Source of the DNA: Acidobacteriota bacterium
GTDB lineage: Bacteria; Acidobacteriota; Terriglobia; Bryobacterales; Bryobacteraceae
Reading direction: 5' to 3'
Length of the DNA: 48,017 nt
Assembly: GCA_016870915.1 (NCBI GenBank)
Contig: VFZY01000019.1
Coordinates: 1-48,017, forward strand
Both the position numbers and the translations under genes were made by a program. Shown here piece after piece: positions 38,867 to 47,124 of the stretch; positions within the stretch are counted from its first letter, which is position 1; every line of letters begins with the position of its first letter. The notes beneath the pieces were generated by a model. That model was given only the letters and a program-made list of their open reading frames with translations, searched no databases and was not told the origin of the DNA.

Positions 38867-38872
38867 ATCATA
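38867..38872 (-). promoter_or_regulatory. Candidate -10 box for the aminotransferase operon
   Basis: The 179-bp gap 38736-38914 is the longest clean upstream region in this part. On the minus strand it contains TATGAT (plus 38867-38872), with TGGCTT 17 bp upstream as a weak -35. The leader carries two copies of GGAGAGCCT (plus strand) about 60 bp apart; no known riboswitch was recognised. Confidence 0.3.
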
Positions 38873-38914
38873 GCCGCAACCCGCTCCGGAAGCCAGGAAA
38901 ATCAGCGGAGTAAA

Positions 38915-40804
38915 TCAGCGCGGACCGAAACCAGCGCCAGTCACGATGGCGCCCAGTTCACGGCCGTCTCCGGCCACCCGGGTGGGCTTGTCCACCGTGA
39001 TGGTGAGCATCGCGGAACGGCCCGTGGGGGCCACGGGCGGCGATGTCACCGTTTGCAGGCCCGGCGCCAGGGGCTGGTCCAGAAGGGCCACGCCATCCAA
39101 CGCCAGCGTGATGCGCCGCGCGGCGGCGTTCGGCGGAAGGTAGACGGTGACGGCAATGGGCGTGGGCCCGGGCGGCGATTTCAGCAGCACCAGCGCGCGC
39201 GGGGCGATCCATCGGGACGTGCCTTCCAGGCTGTAGAAACCACTCACCAGGTGAAGATCCGCCTCCGGGTGATTCATCGGCACCCAGGAGAGACCGGGCT
39301 CGCGCGCGATCACCTGTTCGGCGCGCACCCGGTCCACGGGCGCGATGCCATGTTCGGACGAGCGAAGCGCCAGGTCAAACGCGCGCAGCCCCATGGCCAC
39401 ACTCGACCAGCCGGAATGGCCGCCCAGGGCAATCGGCCGAATGGGCAGGGTGGTTTGAATTCCGGTGGCGGCCACCGGCGCCAAGGCGCCGCCGCCGGTG
39501 GTCAACGGCAGCGGATAGCCGAGTTCACCGGTGATCACCAGGTCACCCGGGCGGATGGCCTGGCCGCGAACCAGGGGCATGGCGCCCTCCGATTCCGCGT
39601 AGAACCTCAGCCCCCATTCGCCATTCACCCACACGCGCCGGGCGGGGAACTGATCGCGAAGGGTGCCGATGAAGGTCCGGTAGCCGTTCCACTGCTCGGC
39701 GTTTGACCAGGCCAGGCACAGGCCCAGCGATGCGAGCAGCCCTGCGCCAAAAGCCAGTGTTCGAGGCGTGCGCAACCGGGACGCCGCGATGGCCGCCGCC
39801 GGCGCCAGGGGCAACAGGTAGCGCGCCGCCCCGGCGAAGAACACGGCCACCGCGGCGCCGAAGAAGATGAGCAGCCACTGGCCTTCCCAGCGCCGCCAAT
39901 CCAGGGAGGCGATGACGGCCGCGCCCAGAGCAAACGGCGCGACAAAGAGGGGATGAGCGTCGATGAACATCGCACCGGCGCCCGCCGCCAGGGCCACGGC
40001 GATGGGCGCCGGGCGCCAGCGAATCGCCAGAAAGCCCAGCACGCCCAAGTGCACGGTGAGCCCCGCCGCGTTCCTCAACTTGGCCTCCAGGCGCTGCAAG
40101 CCATACTCCGAGAAGTAGCTGGCCGTGGCAGCCACCGGCAGCCCGCCCGATGTCACCCACTCGAACGCCTGCCACGCCGCCAGGGCCGCGCCGGGCGCCA
40201 GCGCCGCCAGCCACTCCACCCGCCGCGCCGGGCGATCGAGCCCCCACCGCAGGTAACACCACAAGATCGGAATCGCCGCCACCGCCTGGTAGGCCATCAA
40301 GCCCGCCAGGCTAAGCGCCACCGCGGCGCAGCCAAGCCAGCCGCGCACAAAGCACGCGATTCCCGCCAGCCACAGGGCGGTGAACGGCACATCGGCCTCC
40401 ACCGAATTGGCGTTCACCAGCAGGGCTGGCGCGGCCAGAAACACCAGCGTCGCCAGAACCGGATGCGGCGAAAACCGGCGTGCCAGAGCCAGCATCGCCA
40501 CGGCCGCCATGGCACTGAAGGGCAAGTAGGCGAGATGAAAGATCACCTCGCGCGTGTCCCCGGCGAACGCCAGCACGGCGCCCAGCCAGGCGGCGTTCAG
40601 CGGCGGGTGCGGGTGCCCGCGCATCGACACTTCGACGCCGTGATAGACGTAGCGGGCGTGGTGCGGGTGCAACGGGTCAATCTGCGCATGCTGCGCCCCC
40701 GCCAGGTAGTAGATGTCATCGCCCTGAAACGCGCCCCACAAAAACGGCAGCCGCGGCAGGAGCGCCGCGGCCAGCACGATGAGGATTTGTGTCCGCCGGG
40801 TCAT
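38915..40804 (-). CDS. GT39/ArnT-type GT-C membrane glycosyltransferase-like protein
   Basis: 629 residues from the ATG at 40804. About ten hydrophobic helices fill residues 5-385. The first periplasmic loop has WGAFQGDDIYYLAGAQHAQ with paired aspartates, the position of the catalytic acid in GT-C enzymes, and HHARYVYHGVEVSMRGHPHP. A C-terminal soluble domain (about 390-629) ends in beta strands (SAMLTITVDKPTRVAG). GT-C proteins use polyprenyl-phosphate sugars in the periplasm. It directly follows gcvPB with nine bases between, but no functional link to glycine metabolism is evident. Confidence 0.75.
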   Translation of the reverse strand: MTRRTQILIVLAAALLPRLPFLWGAFQGDDIYYLAGAQHAQIDPLHPHHARYVYHGVEVSMRGHPHPPLNAAWLGAVLAFAGDTREVIFHLAYLPFSAMAAVAMLALARRFSPHPVLATLVFLAAPALLVNANSVEADVPFTALWLAGIACFVRGWLGCAAVALSLAGLMAYQAVAAIPILWCYLRWGLDRPARRVEWLAALAPGAALAAWQAFEWVTSGGLPVAATASYFSEYGLQRLEAKLRNAAGLTVHLGVLGFLAIRWRPAPIAVALAAGAGAMFIDAHPLFVAPFALGAAVIASLDWRRWEGQWLLIFFGAAVAVFFAGAARYLLPLAPAAAIAASRLRTPRTLAFGAGLLASLGLCLAWSNAEQWNGYRTFIGTLRDQFPARRVWVNGEWGLRFYAESEGAMPLVRGQAIRPGDLVITGELGYPLPLTTGGGALAPVAATGIQTTLPIRPIALGGHSGWSSVAMGLRAFDLALRSSEHGIAPVDRVRAEQVIAREPGLSWVPMNHPEADLHLVSGFYSLEGTSRWIAPRALVLLKSPPGPTPIAVTVYLPPNAAARRITLALDGVALLDQPLAPGLQTVTSPPVAPTGRSAMLTITVDKPTRVAGDGRELGAIVTGAGFGPR

Positions 40805-40813
40805 GGCCGGCCG

Positions 40814-42295
40814 CTAGGCCGGCCGGCGCCAGCGCACCACGGGCTTGCGGGCCGCGGTCACTTCGTCCACGCGGGTGGTGCGAGTGAGGTACGGCGCCCC
40901 GGTCACCAGCGCGGGATTGGTTTCAATCTCGCCGGCGATGGAAATCATGGCATCCACAAACAGGTCGATCTCCGGCTTGCTCTCCGTCTCGGTGGGCTCG
41001 ATCATCAACGCCCCGTGCACAATCAGCGGGAAGCTCACGGTGTAGGGGTGAAAGCCGTAGTCGATGAGCCGCTTGGCGATATCGCCCGTCCGCACACCAT
41101 TCTTCGCCTGCCGGTCGTCGCTGAACACCACCTCATGCATCGAAGGTGACTGGTAGGGCAGGTCGTAGAAGGGCTGCAGCAGCTTCCGGATGTAGTTGGC
41201 GTTCAGAATGGCATCGAGTGTCGCGTTGGTCAGCCCGTTGCCGCCGTGCGCCAGAATGTAGGCCAGCGCGCGCACCAGGACGCCGAAGTTCCCGTAGAAC
41301 GCCCGCACGCGTCCAATCGATTCGGGCAGATCGTAGTTCCACCGCCACGCGCCGTCGACGCGCGCCAGCCGCGGGCCCGGCAGATGGGGCGCCAACTCCG
41401 CCTTGCACGCCACCGCGCCGGAACCGGGGCCGCCCCCGCCATGCGGCGTCGAAAACGTTTTGTGGAGGTTCAGGTGCATCACGTCGATGCCGAAATCGCC
41501 CGGCCGCGCCACGCCCACCAGCGCGTTCATGTTGGCGCCGTCCATGTACACCAGGCCGCCCTTGGCGTGCACCACTTCGCAGATTCTGGCGATGTTCTCC
41601 TCGAACACGCCCACCGTGTTCGGGTTGGTGATCATCAGCCCGGCGATCTCACCGGTCATCTCCTGTTCAAGCGTCGCCACATCCACCATGCCCAGCGAGT
41701 TCGACTTGAGGTTCGCCACGCCATAGCCCGCCATGGCCGCCGTGGCCGGGTTGGTGCCATGCGCCGAATCCGGCACCAGGATCTTCTTCCGCGCATCGCC
41801 CCGCTTCTCAAGCGCCGCCCGGATGAGCAGTATCCCGGTCATCTCCCCGTGCGCACCGGCGGCCGGCTGCAGAGTCACCGCGTCCATGCCGGTGATCTCG
41901 GCCAGGGCGCTCTCAAGGTGCGCCATCACTTCCATGGCTCCCTGGGAAAGCGCGTCCGGCTGATACGGATGCGCCCACGCCAGGCCTTCCGTTCGAGCCA
42001 CCACTTCGTTGATCCGCGGGTTGTACTTCATGGTGCATGAGCCCAGCGGGAACATGCCCAGGTCAATCGCGTAGTTCCAGGTGGACAGGCGGGTGTAGTG
42101 GCGGATCACCTCCACTTCACTCACCTCCGGGAAGTCCTCAATCGATTCCCGCGTCCCGCCGCCCCCCAGCGCCGCCGCGGCATCCACCGCCGGGACATCC
42201 AGCGGAGGAAGCTGATACGCCTTCTTCCCCGGCGAACTCATCTCGAACAGCAACTGTTCGTTTATGTTGATATGCGAACGCGTCTTCCGGATCAT
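40814..42295 (-). CDS. gcvPB: Glycine dehydrogenase (decarboxylating) subunit 2
   Basis: 493 residues from the ATG at 42295. The P-protein decarboxylates glycine and passes aminomethyl to the lipoyl arm of GcvH. This subunit carries the PLP lysine in VMHLNLHKTFSTPHGGGGPG. Other hallmarks are MFPLGSCTMKYNPRINEVV, QPAAGAHGEMTGILLIRA, PDSAHGTNPATAAMAGY and the cofactor segment VYMDGANMNALVG. The N-terminus EMSSPGKKAYQLPPLDVP is typical of two-subunit P-proteins. It lies three bases downstream of gcvPA, so the two chains are made together. Confidence 0.97.
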   Translation of the reverse strand: MIRKTRSHININEQLLFEMSSPGKKAYQLPPLDVPAVDAAAALGGGGTRESIEDFPEVSEVEVIRHYTRLSTWNYAIDLGMFPLGSCTMKYNPRINEVVARTEGLAWAHPYQPDALSQGAMEVMAHLESALAEITGMDAVTLQPAAGAHGEMTGILLIRAALEKRGDARKKILVPDSAHGTNPATAAMAGYGVANLKSNSLGMVDVATLEQEMTGEIAGLMITNPNTVGVFEENIARICEVVHAKGGLVYMDGANMNALVGVARPGDFGIDVMHLNLHKTFSTPHGGGGPGSGAVACKAELAPHLPGPRLARVDGAWRWNYDLPESIGRVRAFYGNFGVLVRALAYILAHGGNGLTNATLDAILNANYIRKLLQPFYDLPYQSPSMHEVVFSDDRQAKNGVRTGDIAKRLIDYGFHPYTVSFPLIVHGALMIEPTETESKPEIDLFVDAMISIAGEIETNPALVTGAPYLTRTTRVDEVTAARKPVVRWRRPA

Positions 42296-42298
42296 CGC

Positions 42299-43612
42299 TT
42301 ATCCCCACACCTCCGCCACGGCGTCCAGCGTTTCCCGCTTCACCATCTCGGTTGCGCACAAAAGCATCGAACCCGCCAGTTCCGGATAGTGCCGGCCCAG
42401 GTCCAGCCCGCCCACGATCTTCCGTCCCAGCAGTTCGTCGTTGATGGCCGCCACGCCCTTGGGGCCGGCCACCGCCGCGAATTCATTGAAGAACGGACCG
42501 GTGAACCGCCGCGGCAGCTTCGCCGCCAGATAGTGCGTCTTCGCCAGATTCTGTTCCGCCAGTTCCCGCAGCCCCTGCTTGCCGTACACGGCCATGTAGA
42601 CCGCCGCCATCAACGCGATGAGCGCCTGGTTGGTGCAGATGTTCGATGTGGCCTTCTCACGCCGAATGTGCTGCTCGCGCGTCGCCAGCGTCAGGCAGAA
42701 AGCCCGCCGGCCCTCGGAGTCCTTCGTCTCCCCCACCAGCCGCCCGGGAATCTGCCGGATGAACTTCTCCTTGGTCGCAATGACACCGGCGTAGGGGCCG
42801 CCATAGCTGGGCGGGATGGCGAAGCTTTGCAACTCGCCCGCCACAATGTCGGCCGCCCGCGGCGGCGCCAGCAACCCAAGCGATACCGCTTCGGTGAACA
42901 GGAAGACCAGCAGCGCCCCGTGCCGATGGGCCAATTCCGCCAGCTCTTCCACCTGTTCAATGATCCCGAAAAAGTTCGGCGATTGAATCACCACCGCGGC
43001 GGTGTCCCCGTCGATCTTCGCCCGAAGATCGTCCATGTCGACCTGGCCGCTCCGGGCGTCGTAGCCGAACTCGGCCACCGGCAAACCCTGATGTAGCGCG
43101 TAGGTTCGCAGCACCTCGCGATACTCCGGATGCACCGAGCGCGCCGCCAGAATCCGGTCGCGTCCGGTGATGCGAGCCGCCATCATCGCCGCCTCCGGCG
43201 CCGCCGAAGACCCGTCATACATCGACGCGTTCGCTACCTCCATGCCGGTCAGCTGGCAGATCATCGTCTGGAATTCGAAGATCGTGGTCAGCGTGCCCTG
43301 CGCCATCTCCGCCTGATACGGCGTGTACGATGTCAAGAACTCGCCGCGCGTCACCACCGTGTCGCACATCACCGGGCGAAAGTGGTTGTACACCCCCGCG
43401 CCCAGCAGACTGGCGTAGCCCGCCGCGCCTTCCGCCCCCCGAGCCTTGAAATAGTCCACGATCTCGTATTCCGAGATGCCCGGGGCCAGATTCAACGGGC
43501 GGTTGAGCCGCACCTCCGCGGGAAGATGTTTGACCAGATCCTCAAGACTTGCGACGCCGAGCGCGGTGAGCATCTCCGCGCGTTCGGAGTCTGATTTCGG
43601 CAGATAGCGCAC
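42299..43612 (-). CDS. gcvPA: Glycine dehydrogenase (decarboxylating) subunit 1
   Basis: 437 residues from a GTG at 43612. It is the non-PLP-binding half of the two-chain P-protein: [25 protein letters not shown]-like [59 protein letters not shown] and [20 protein letters not shown] are family motifs. It forms a heterotetramer with GcvPB. A 108-bp gap separates it from gcvH; I looked there for a glycine riboswitch and saw none. No good Shine-Dalgarno precedes the GTG, which suggests dependence on upstream translation or a leaderless form. Confidence 0.96.
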   Translation of the reverse strand: MRYLPKSDSERAEMLTALGVASLEDLVKHLPAEVRLNRPLNLAPGISEYEIVDYFKARGAEGAAGYASLLGAGVYNHFRPVMCDTVVTRGEFLTSYTPYQAEMAQGTLTTIFEFQTMICQLTGMEVANASMYDGSSAAPEAAMMAARITGRDRILAARSVHPEYREVLRTYALHQGLPVAEFGYDARSGQVDMDDLRAKIDGDTAAVVIQSPNFFGIIEQVEELAELAHRHGALLVFLFTEAVSLGLLAPPRAADIVAGELQSFAIPPSYGGPYAGVIATKEKFIRQIPGRLVGETKDSEGRRAFCLTLATREQHIRREKATSNICTNQALIALMAAVYMAVYGKQGLRELAEQNLAKTHYLAAKLPRRFTGPFFNEFAAVAGPKGVAAINDELLGRKIVGGLDLGRHYPELAGSMLLCATEMVKRETLDAVAEVWG

Positions 43613-43720
43613 GTATGTTTACCTGTTGTGATTGAAATGAACCGAGTGGTGCTTCCAGGGGAGGGAATATACTACCAGCATAATCGGTTCGGGGAGCCAA
43701 AATGTTGCCGCCGGGGCAGT

Positions 43721-44113
43721 TCAGTGCGCGGCGCCGCCCAGGTAGGCCTCGTATTGCGCCGCGGTCATCAGGCCGCCGAGTTCGCCGGCGTTGGCCAGAC
43801 GCACTTCCACCAGCCAGCCATCCCCATGCGCGTCGCTGTTCAGCGTCTCGGGAGTCGCCGCCAATGCCTCATTCACGGCCAGCACTTCACCCGACACCGG
43901 GGCGTAGATATCGGACACCGCCTTGACGCTCTCCACGGACCCGAACGCCGCCCCGGGCGACAGTGCCGCGCCCACCTTCGGCAGATCCACGTAGACGATG
44001 TCGCCCAACTCCTTCTGCGCGTGGTCGGTGATGCCGATGCGTGACGTTTCGCCGCCTACCGACACCCACTCATGTTCCTTCGTGTACCGGAAATTCTCTG
44101 GATACGTGCTCAT
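43721..44113 (-). CDS. gcvH: Glycine cleavage system H protein
   Basis: 130 residues from the ATG at 44113. H-protein is the lipoyl-carrying shuttle of the glycine cleavage complex. The lipoylation lysine is K64 in GSVESVKAVSDIYAP. The start YPENFRYTKEHEWVSVGG and GITDHAQKELGDIVYVDLP are characteristic, and NSDAHGDGWLVEVRLAN is the usual C-terminal strand. Its start overlaps the gcvT stop (ATGA), indicating coupling. Confidence 0.97.
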   Translation of the reverse strand: MSTYPENFRYTKEHEWVSVGGETSRIGITDHAQKELGDIVYVDLPKVGAALSPGAAFGSVESVKAVSDIYAPVSGEVLAVNEALAATPETLNSDAHGDGWLVEVRLANAGELGGLMTAAQYEAYLGGAAH

Positions 44114-45213
44114 TTCGCCCTCTTGTAAAAAGGTGCCGCCACCACGCGCGCCTCCACGGGCTGATTGCGCACCATCACGTGTATTGTCTGGCCAATCCCG
44201 GTCTTATCCACCGGCAGGCAGCACAGGCCGATGTTCTTCCCCAGCGATGGCGCCGGGCCGCCCGAGGTCACCCAGCCGGCATTCCGGCCGTCGATCTGGA
44301 TCTCGTAGCCGTCGCGGCCGATCCCGCGGCCCACCATCTCAAAGGCCGCCAGCTTCCGCCGGATGCCCTTTTCACGCTGCGCCTCAAGCGCCGCGCGCCC
44401 GATGAAATCTCCCTTGCCGAACTTCACAATCCACGCCAGATCGGCTTCAAGCGGCGTCAGCGTGGCATCGATCTCATGGCCGTACAACGCCATCTTCGCT
44501 TCCAGGCGCAGCGTGTTCCTGGCGCCCAGCCCGCATGGCTTGATGCCGAACTCCCCGCCCGCGGCTGTAAGCGCCAGCCAGAGCGGCTCCGCGGCTTCGG
44601 GCGCCACGTAGACCTCAAACCCGTCCTCGCCCGTGTAGCCGGTGCGCGCAATCCGCGCCGGAACGCCGTTCACCTCACCGTCGCGAAACCAGTAGTAGCG
44701 GATTGATGCCAGATCCACCGCCGTCAGTTTCTGCAGGGTCGCAAGGGCCGCCGGCCCCTGCACCGCGATCTGCGCGTATCGCGGGCCCGCGTTCTCCACC
44801 GTGCAGTCAAAACGGTTGGCGGCCGCGATGTGTTCGTAGTCCTTGTCCTGGTTCGATGCATTCACGCACAGGAAAAAGTGGTCATCGGCCACCTTGTGCA
44901 CCAGAATGTCGTCGACGAATCCGCCATGCTCATACAACAGGCCGGAATAGTGCGCCTGCCCGGCCTCCAGGCTCGCCGCGCGATTGGTGCTGACATGCTC
45001 CACCAGAGCCAGCGCCTGCGGACCGCGGATCTCGATCTCGCCCATGTGGCTCACGTCGAACAGCCCCACCCGCTGCCGCACCGTGTGGTGCTCATCCATC
45101 ACCTGGGAATACTGCACCGGCATGTCCCACCCGCCGAAATCCACCATGCGGGCGCCCAGGCGGCGATGCAGCGAATTGAGCGGAGTGGCTTTGAGCGCCA
45201 CGGATTCAGACAT
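44110..45213 (-). CDS. gcvT: Aminomethyltransferase, glycine cleavage T protein
   Basis: 367 residues from the ATG at 45213. It transfers the methylene group from aminomethyl-lipoyl-GcvH to tetrahydrofolate. Motifs: LGARMVDFGGWDMPVQYS, GLFDVSHMGEIEIRGPQA, the catalytic/folate part YEHGGFVDDILVHKV, NRFDCTVENAGPRYAQIAVQ, GYTGEDGFEVYV and GLGARNTLRLEAKMALYGHE. The C-terminal GWVTSGGPAPSLGKNIGLC is typical. It is first of the four gcv genes, 38 bp after the FmdB-like gene. All gcv genes in one order (T-H-PA-PB) is the common bacterial layout. Confidence 0.97.
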   Translation of the reverse strand: MSESVALKATPLNSLHRRLGARMVDFGGWDMPVQYSQVMDEHHTVRQRVGLFDVSHMGEIEIRGPQALALVEHVSTNRAASLEAGQAHYSGLLYEHGGFVDDILVHKVADDHFFLCVNASNQDKDYEHIAAANRFDCTVENAGPRYAQIAVQGPAALATLQKLTAVDLASIRYYWFRDGEVNGVPARIARTGYTGEDGFEVYVAPEAAEPLWLALTAAGGEFGIKPCGLGARNTLRLEAKMALYGHEIDATLTPLEADLAWIVKFGKGDFIGRAALEAQREKGIRRKLAAFEMVGRGIGRDGYEIQIDGRNAGWVTSGGPAPSLGKNIGLCCLPVDKTGIGQTIHVMVRNQPVEARVVAAPFYKRAK

Positions 45214-45251
45214 GAATGATTACTCTAGCACGCAACCCGGCGGCAGCCCCG

Positions 45252-45476
45252 TCAGTTGCGGCCGCACAAACCGGGTGTGCGGCACATCCCCGCGCCGCAG
45301 CCGCCGGCCATGGAAGCCGGTTCCTTGGCCGCTCCGTTGCCCCGCGCGGCAAATGTCGAATACTCCTGGCGCAGGTGCTGTTCACCACAGCTTGGGCACG
45401 CCACCGCCGTGCCGCCGCGCACCAGCTTCTCAAACTTCGTTCCGCAGTCTTCGCACTGATATTCAAAAATGGGCAT
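45252..45476 (-). CDS. FmdB-family zinc-ribbon protein
   Basis: 74 residues from the ATG at 45476, three bases after the carboxypeptidase stop. MPIFEYQCEDCGTKFEKLVR is the FmdB start, with zinc ligands C8/C11 and C27/C30 (AVACPSCGEQ). The C-terminal tail after STFAARGNG is low-complexity and cysteine-rich (GGCGAGMCRTPGLCG), an unusual extra feature seen in several family members. The role of FmdB proteins is unclear; regulatory roles have been proposed. Confidence 0.92.
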   Translation of the reverse strand: MPIFEYQCEDCGTKFEKLVRGGTAVACPSCGEQHLRQEYSTFAARGNGAAKEPASMAGGCGAGMCRTPGLCGRN

Positions 45477-45479
45477 GGT

Positions 45480-46898
45480 TCACTCCGTCAGGATCAATCC
45501 AATTTTATCAATCAACGCCCGGATCTCGGCGGAGGGGGCGGTGTAGCCGTTCGCCATGATGGCAAACGCCACCCTGCCGTGGGTTTCGCTCTCGGCGTAA
45601 CCAGCCAGACAGCTGACGTGCGACAGCGATCCGGTCTTGGCCCGGATCAGCTTGCCCCGGCGGTTCTTTCCGAACCGGTTCTCAATCGTTCCGTCCGTGC
45701 CGCCAATGGCCAAAGAAGCCAGAAACGCCTCCCTTTCCGGGCTCCCGTCCATGTGCGCCAGAAGCCGCGTGGTCACCAGCGGCGATACCAGATTCGCCCG
45801 CGCCAACCCGGACCCGTCGTGCAAGTCGAACTCGCGCTTGCCGGCCCCCATCTCCACCAGAAACCCCTCCAGTTCCTCCATCGCCGCCTCGCGCGTTCCA
45901 TCCAGCCGCTTCACCTTCCCCACCTCGTGCAGCAGCAGTTCGGCGTGCAGGTTCTGGCTCACCTTGTTCACCACCTGTGCCACTTCCGCCAGCGGCGGCG
46001 ATTCGCGATGCCAGATCAACTGCCCGGCGGGCGCTTCCCAGGGCTCACCCTTGGCACGATGGCGGGCCCGCACCCGGCCCCCAATCGCCACCCCGCGCCG
46101 CGTGAGCGCCACCGCCAGCGTGTGGGCCGCGAACAGCGCCGGGTCATCCACCGCAATCGACTGCGATTCGCCGCGGTCGTTTGACGGCAGCACGCCGGAA
46201 ATCCGCAAGTGCCGCCCCCGCAGGTCCCAATCGATGGCCCGCTGCCCGCCCGCCGTCACTGTCACCCGGTTGTCGATTTCGAAATATTCAACTGCCGGCC
46301 GCAGCCCGATGGAAGCAAAGCCGTCCGCGTGCGGCCGCACGGTGACCATCTGCGCCCCGTCGTTCACCGTCAGCGCGCTCACTGCGGCGCCGTAGGCCCA
46401 CATGAGGTCGCCCTGGGACCAGGCTTCCGGCACCGGCTCAAAGGGATACCAGCGGTCGTCCCCCACCACGTCGCCGGCGATTCGTTCGATCCCCGCTCGC
46501 GCCACGGCGTCTGCCATCGCCTCCACCACGGCCAGCGGATCGCGCGCCGTCCGGTCCTTACTATAGGGATACTGGCGCGCCGAAAGGCTGGGGTCGCCAC
46601 CGCCCACCAGGACCAGATCGGGCCCGGCCAGACGCAGTTCCGTCTTGAAGCGATGGCCCCCGCCCAGCCGCGCCAGCGCCAGACTGGTGGCGAACAGCTT
46701 GGTGTTCGAAGCCGGGGTGAAGTACTGGCCCGCGTTGCGCTCATACAGCACGGTCCCGGTGCCCAGCGCGACGGCGTGAATGCCCCATCGCGTGCGCCGC
46801 CCGGCCTCCGATTCGTCGATCACCTGCCCGATCCGCTCCGCCAGATCGGCGGCGCAAACCGGGCTCAGAGCCACGGCAACCAGGAGAATGCTTCGCAT
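45480..46898 (-). CDS. dacB: D-alanyl-D-alanine carboxypeptidase/endopeptidase (PBP4-type, S13)
   Basis: 472 residues from the ATG at 46898, chosen because MRSILLVAVALSPVCA is a signal peptide; the 14 codons before it are doubtful. S13 peptidases cleave peptidoglycan cross-links in the periplasm. The three penicillin-binding motifs are present: S64-N-T-K67 in TPASNTKLFATSLALARLGG, SQN in VNKVSQNLHAELLLHEVGK, and KTG (421-423) in RAKTGSLSHVSCLAGYAES. DLVLVGGGDPSLSARQYP is also typical of the family. It leads the run into fmdB and the gcv genes. The 226-bp region upstream contains no recognisable gene. Confidence 0.94.
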   Translation of the reverse strand: MRSILLVAVALSPVCAADLAERIGQVIDESEAGRRTRWGIHAVALGTGTVLYERNAGQYFTPASNTKLFATSLALARLGGGHRFKTELRLAGPDLVLVGGGDPSLSARQYPYSKDRTARDPLAVVEAMADAVARAGIERIAGDVVGDDRWYPFEPVPEAWSQGDLMWAYGAAVSALTVNDGAQMVTVRPHADGFASIGLRPAVEYFEIDNRVTVTAGGQRAIDWDLRGRHLRISGVLPSNDRGESQSIAVDDPALFAAHTLAVALTRRGVAIGGRVRARHRAKGEPWEAPAGQLIWHRESPPLAEVAQVVNKVSQNLHAELLLHEVGKVKRLDGTREAAMEELEGFLVEMGAGKREFDLHDGSGLARANLVSPLVTTRLLAHMDGSPEREAFLASLAIGGTDGTIENRFGKNRRGKLIRAKTGSLSHVSCLAGYAESETHGRVAFAIMANGYTAPSAEIRALIDKIGLILTE

Positions 46899-47124
46899 GG
46901 GTCTTCTTTTACGAGTATGGACCAAACGAAAATGGACCAACTTCTCTCAGGTAAGATATCGGCAGCCATGCCCGAACCAGCGAGCGCCGGAATCGTTCCG
47001 CCGGCCCGGATGGCGGCCTACTTCGACGGCCGGCATCACCGGGCCCAAGGGCTGTGTTGGCGATGGATTGCTCGAAGAATCGCTGCGCCCATGCCATGGA
47101 CGCGCCTTCCTCCGGATTGCCGCC

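Noticed and set aside
43613-43720. Glycine riboswitch before gcvPA
   Set aside because: The 108 bp lack the glycine aptamer features I would expect, and the region before gcvT is only 38 bp.
46899-47124. Short plus-strand frame starting MDQTKMDQLLSGK, with ATGGACCAA repeated at 46917 and 46932
   Set aside because: No recognisable family and no ribosome-binding site; the frame then runs antisense through the haloperoxidase-like gene. Best treated as an intergenic region with a small direct repeat.
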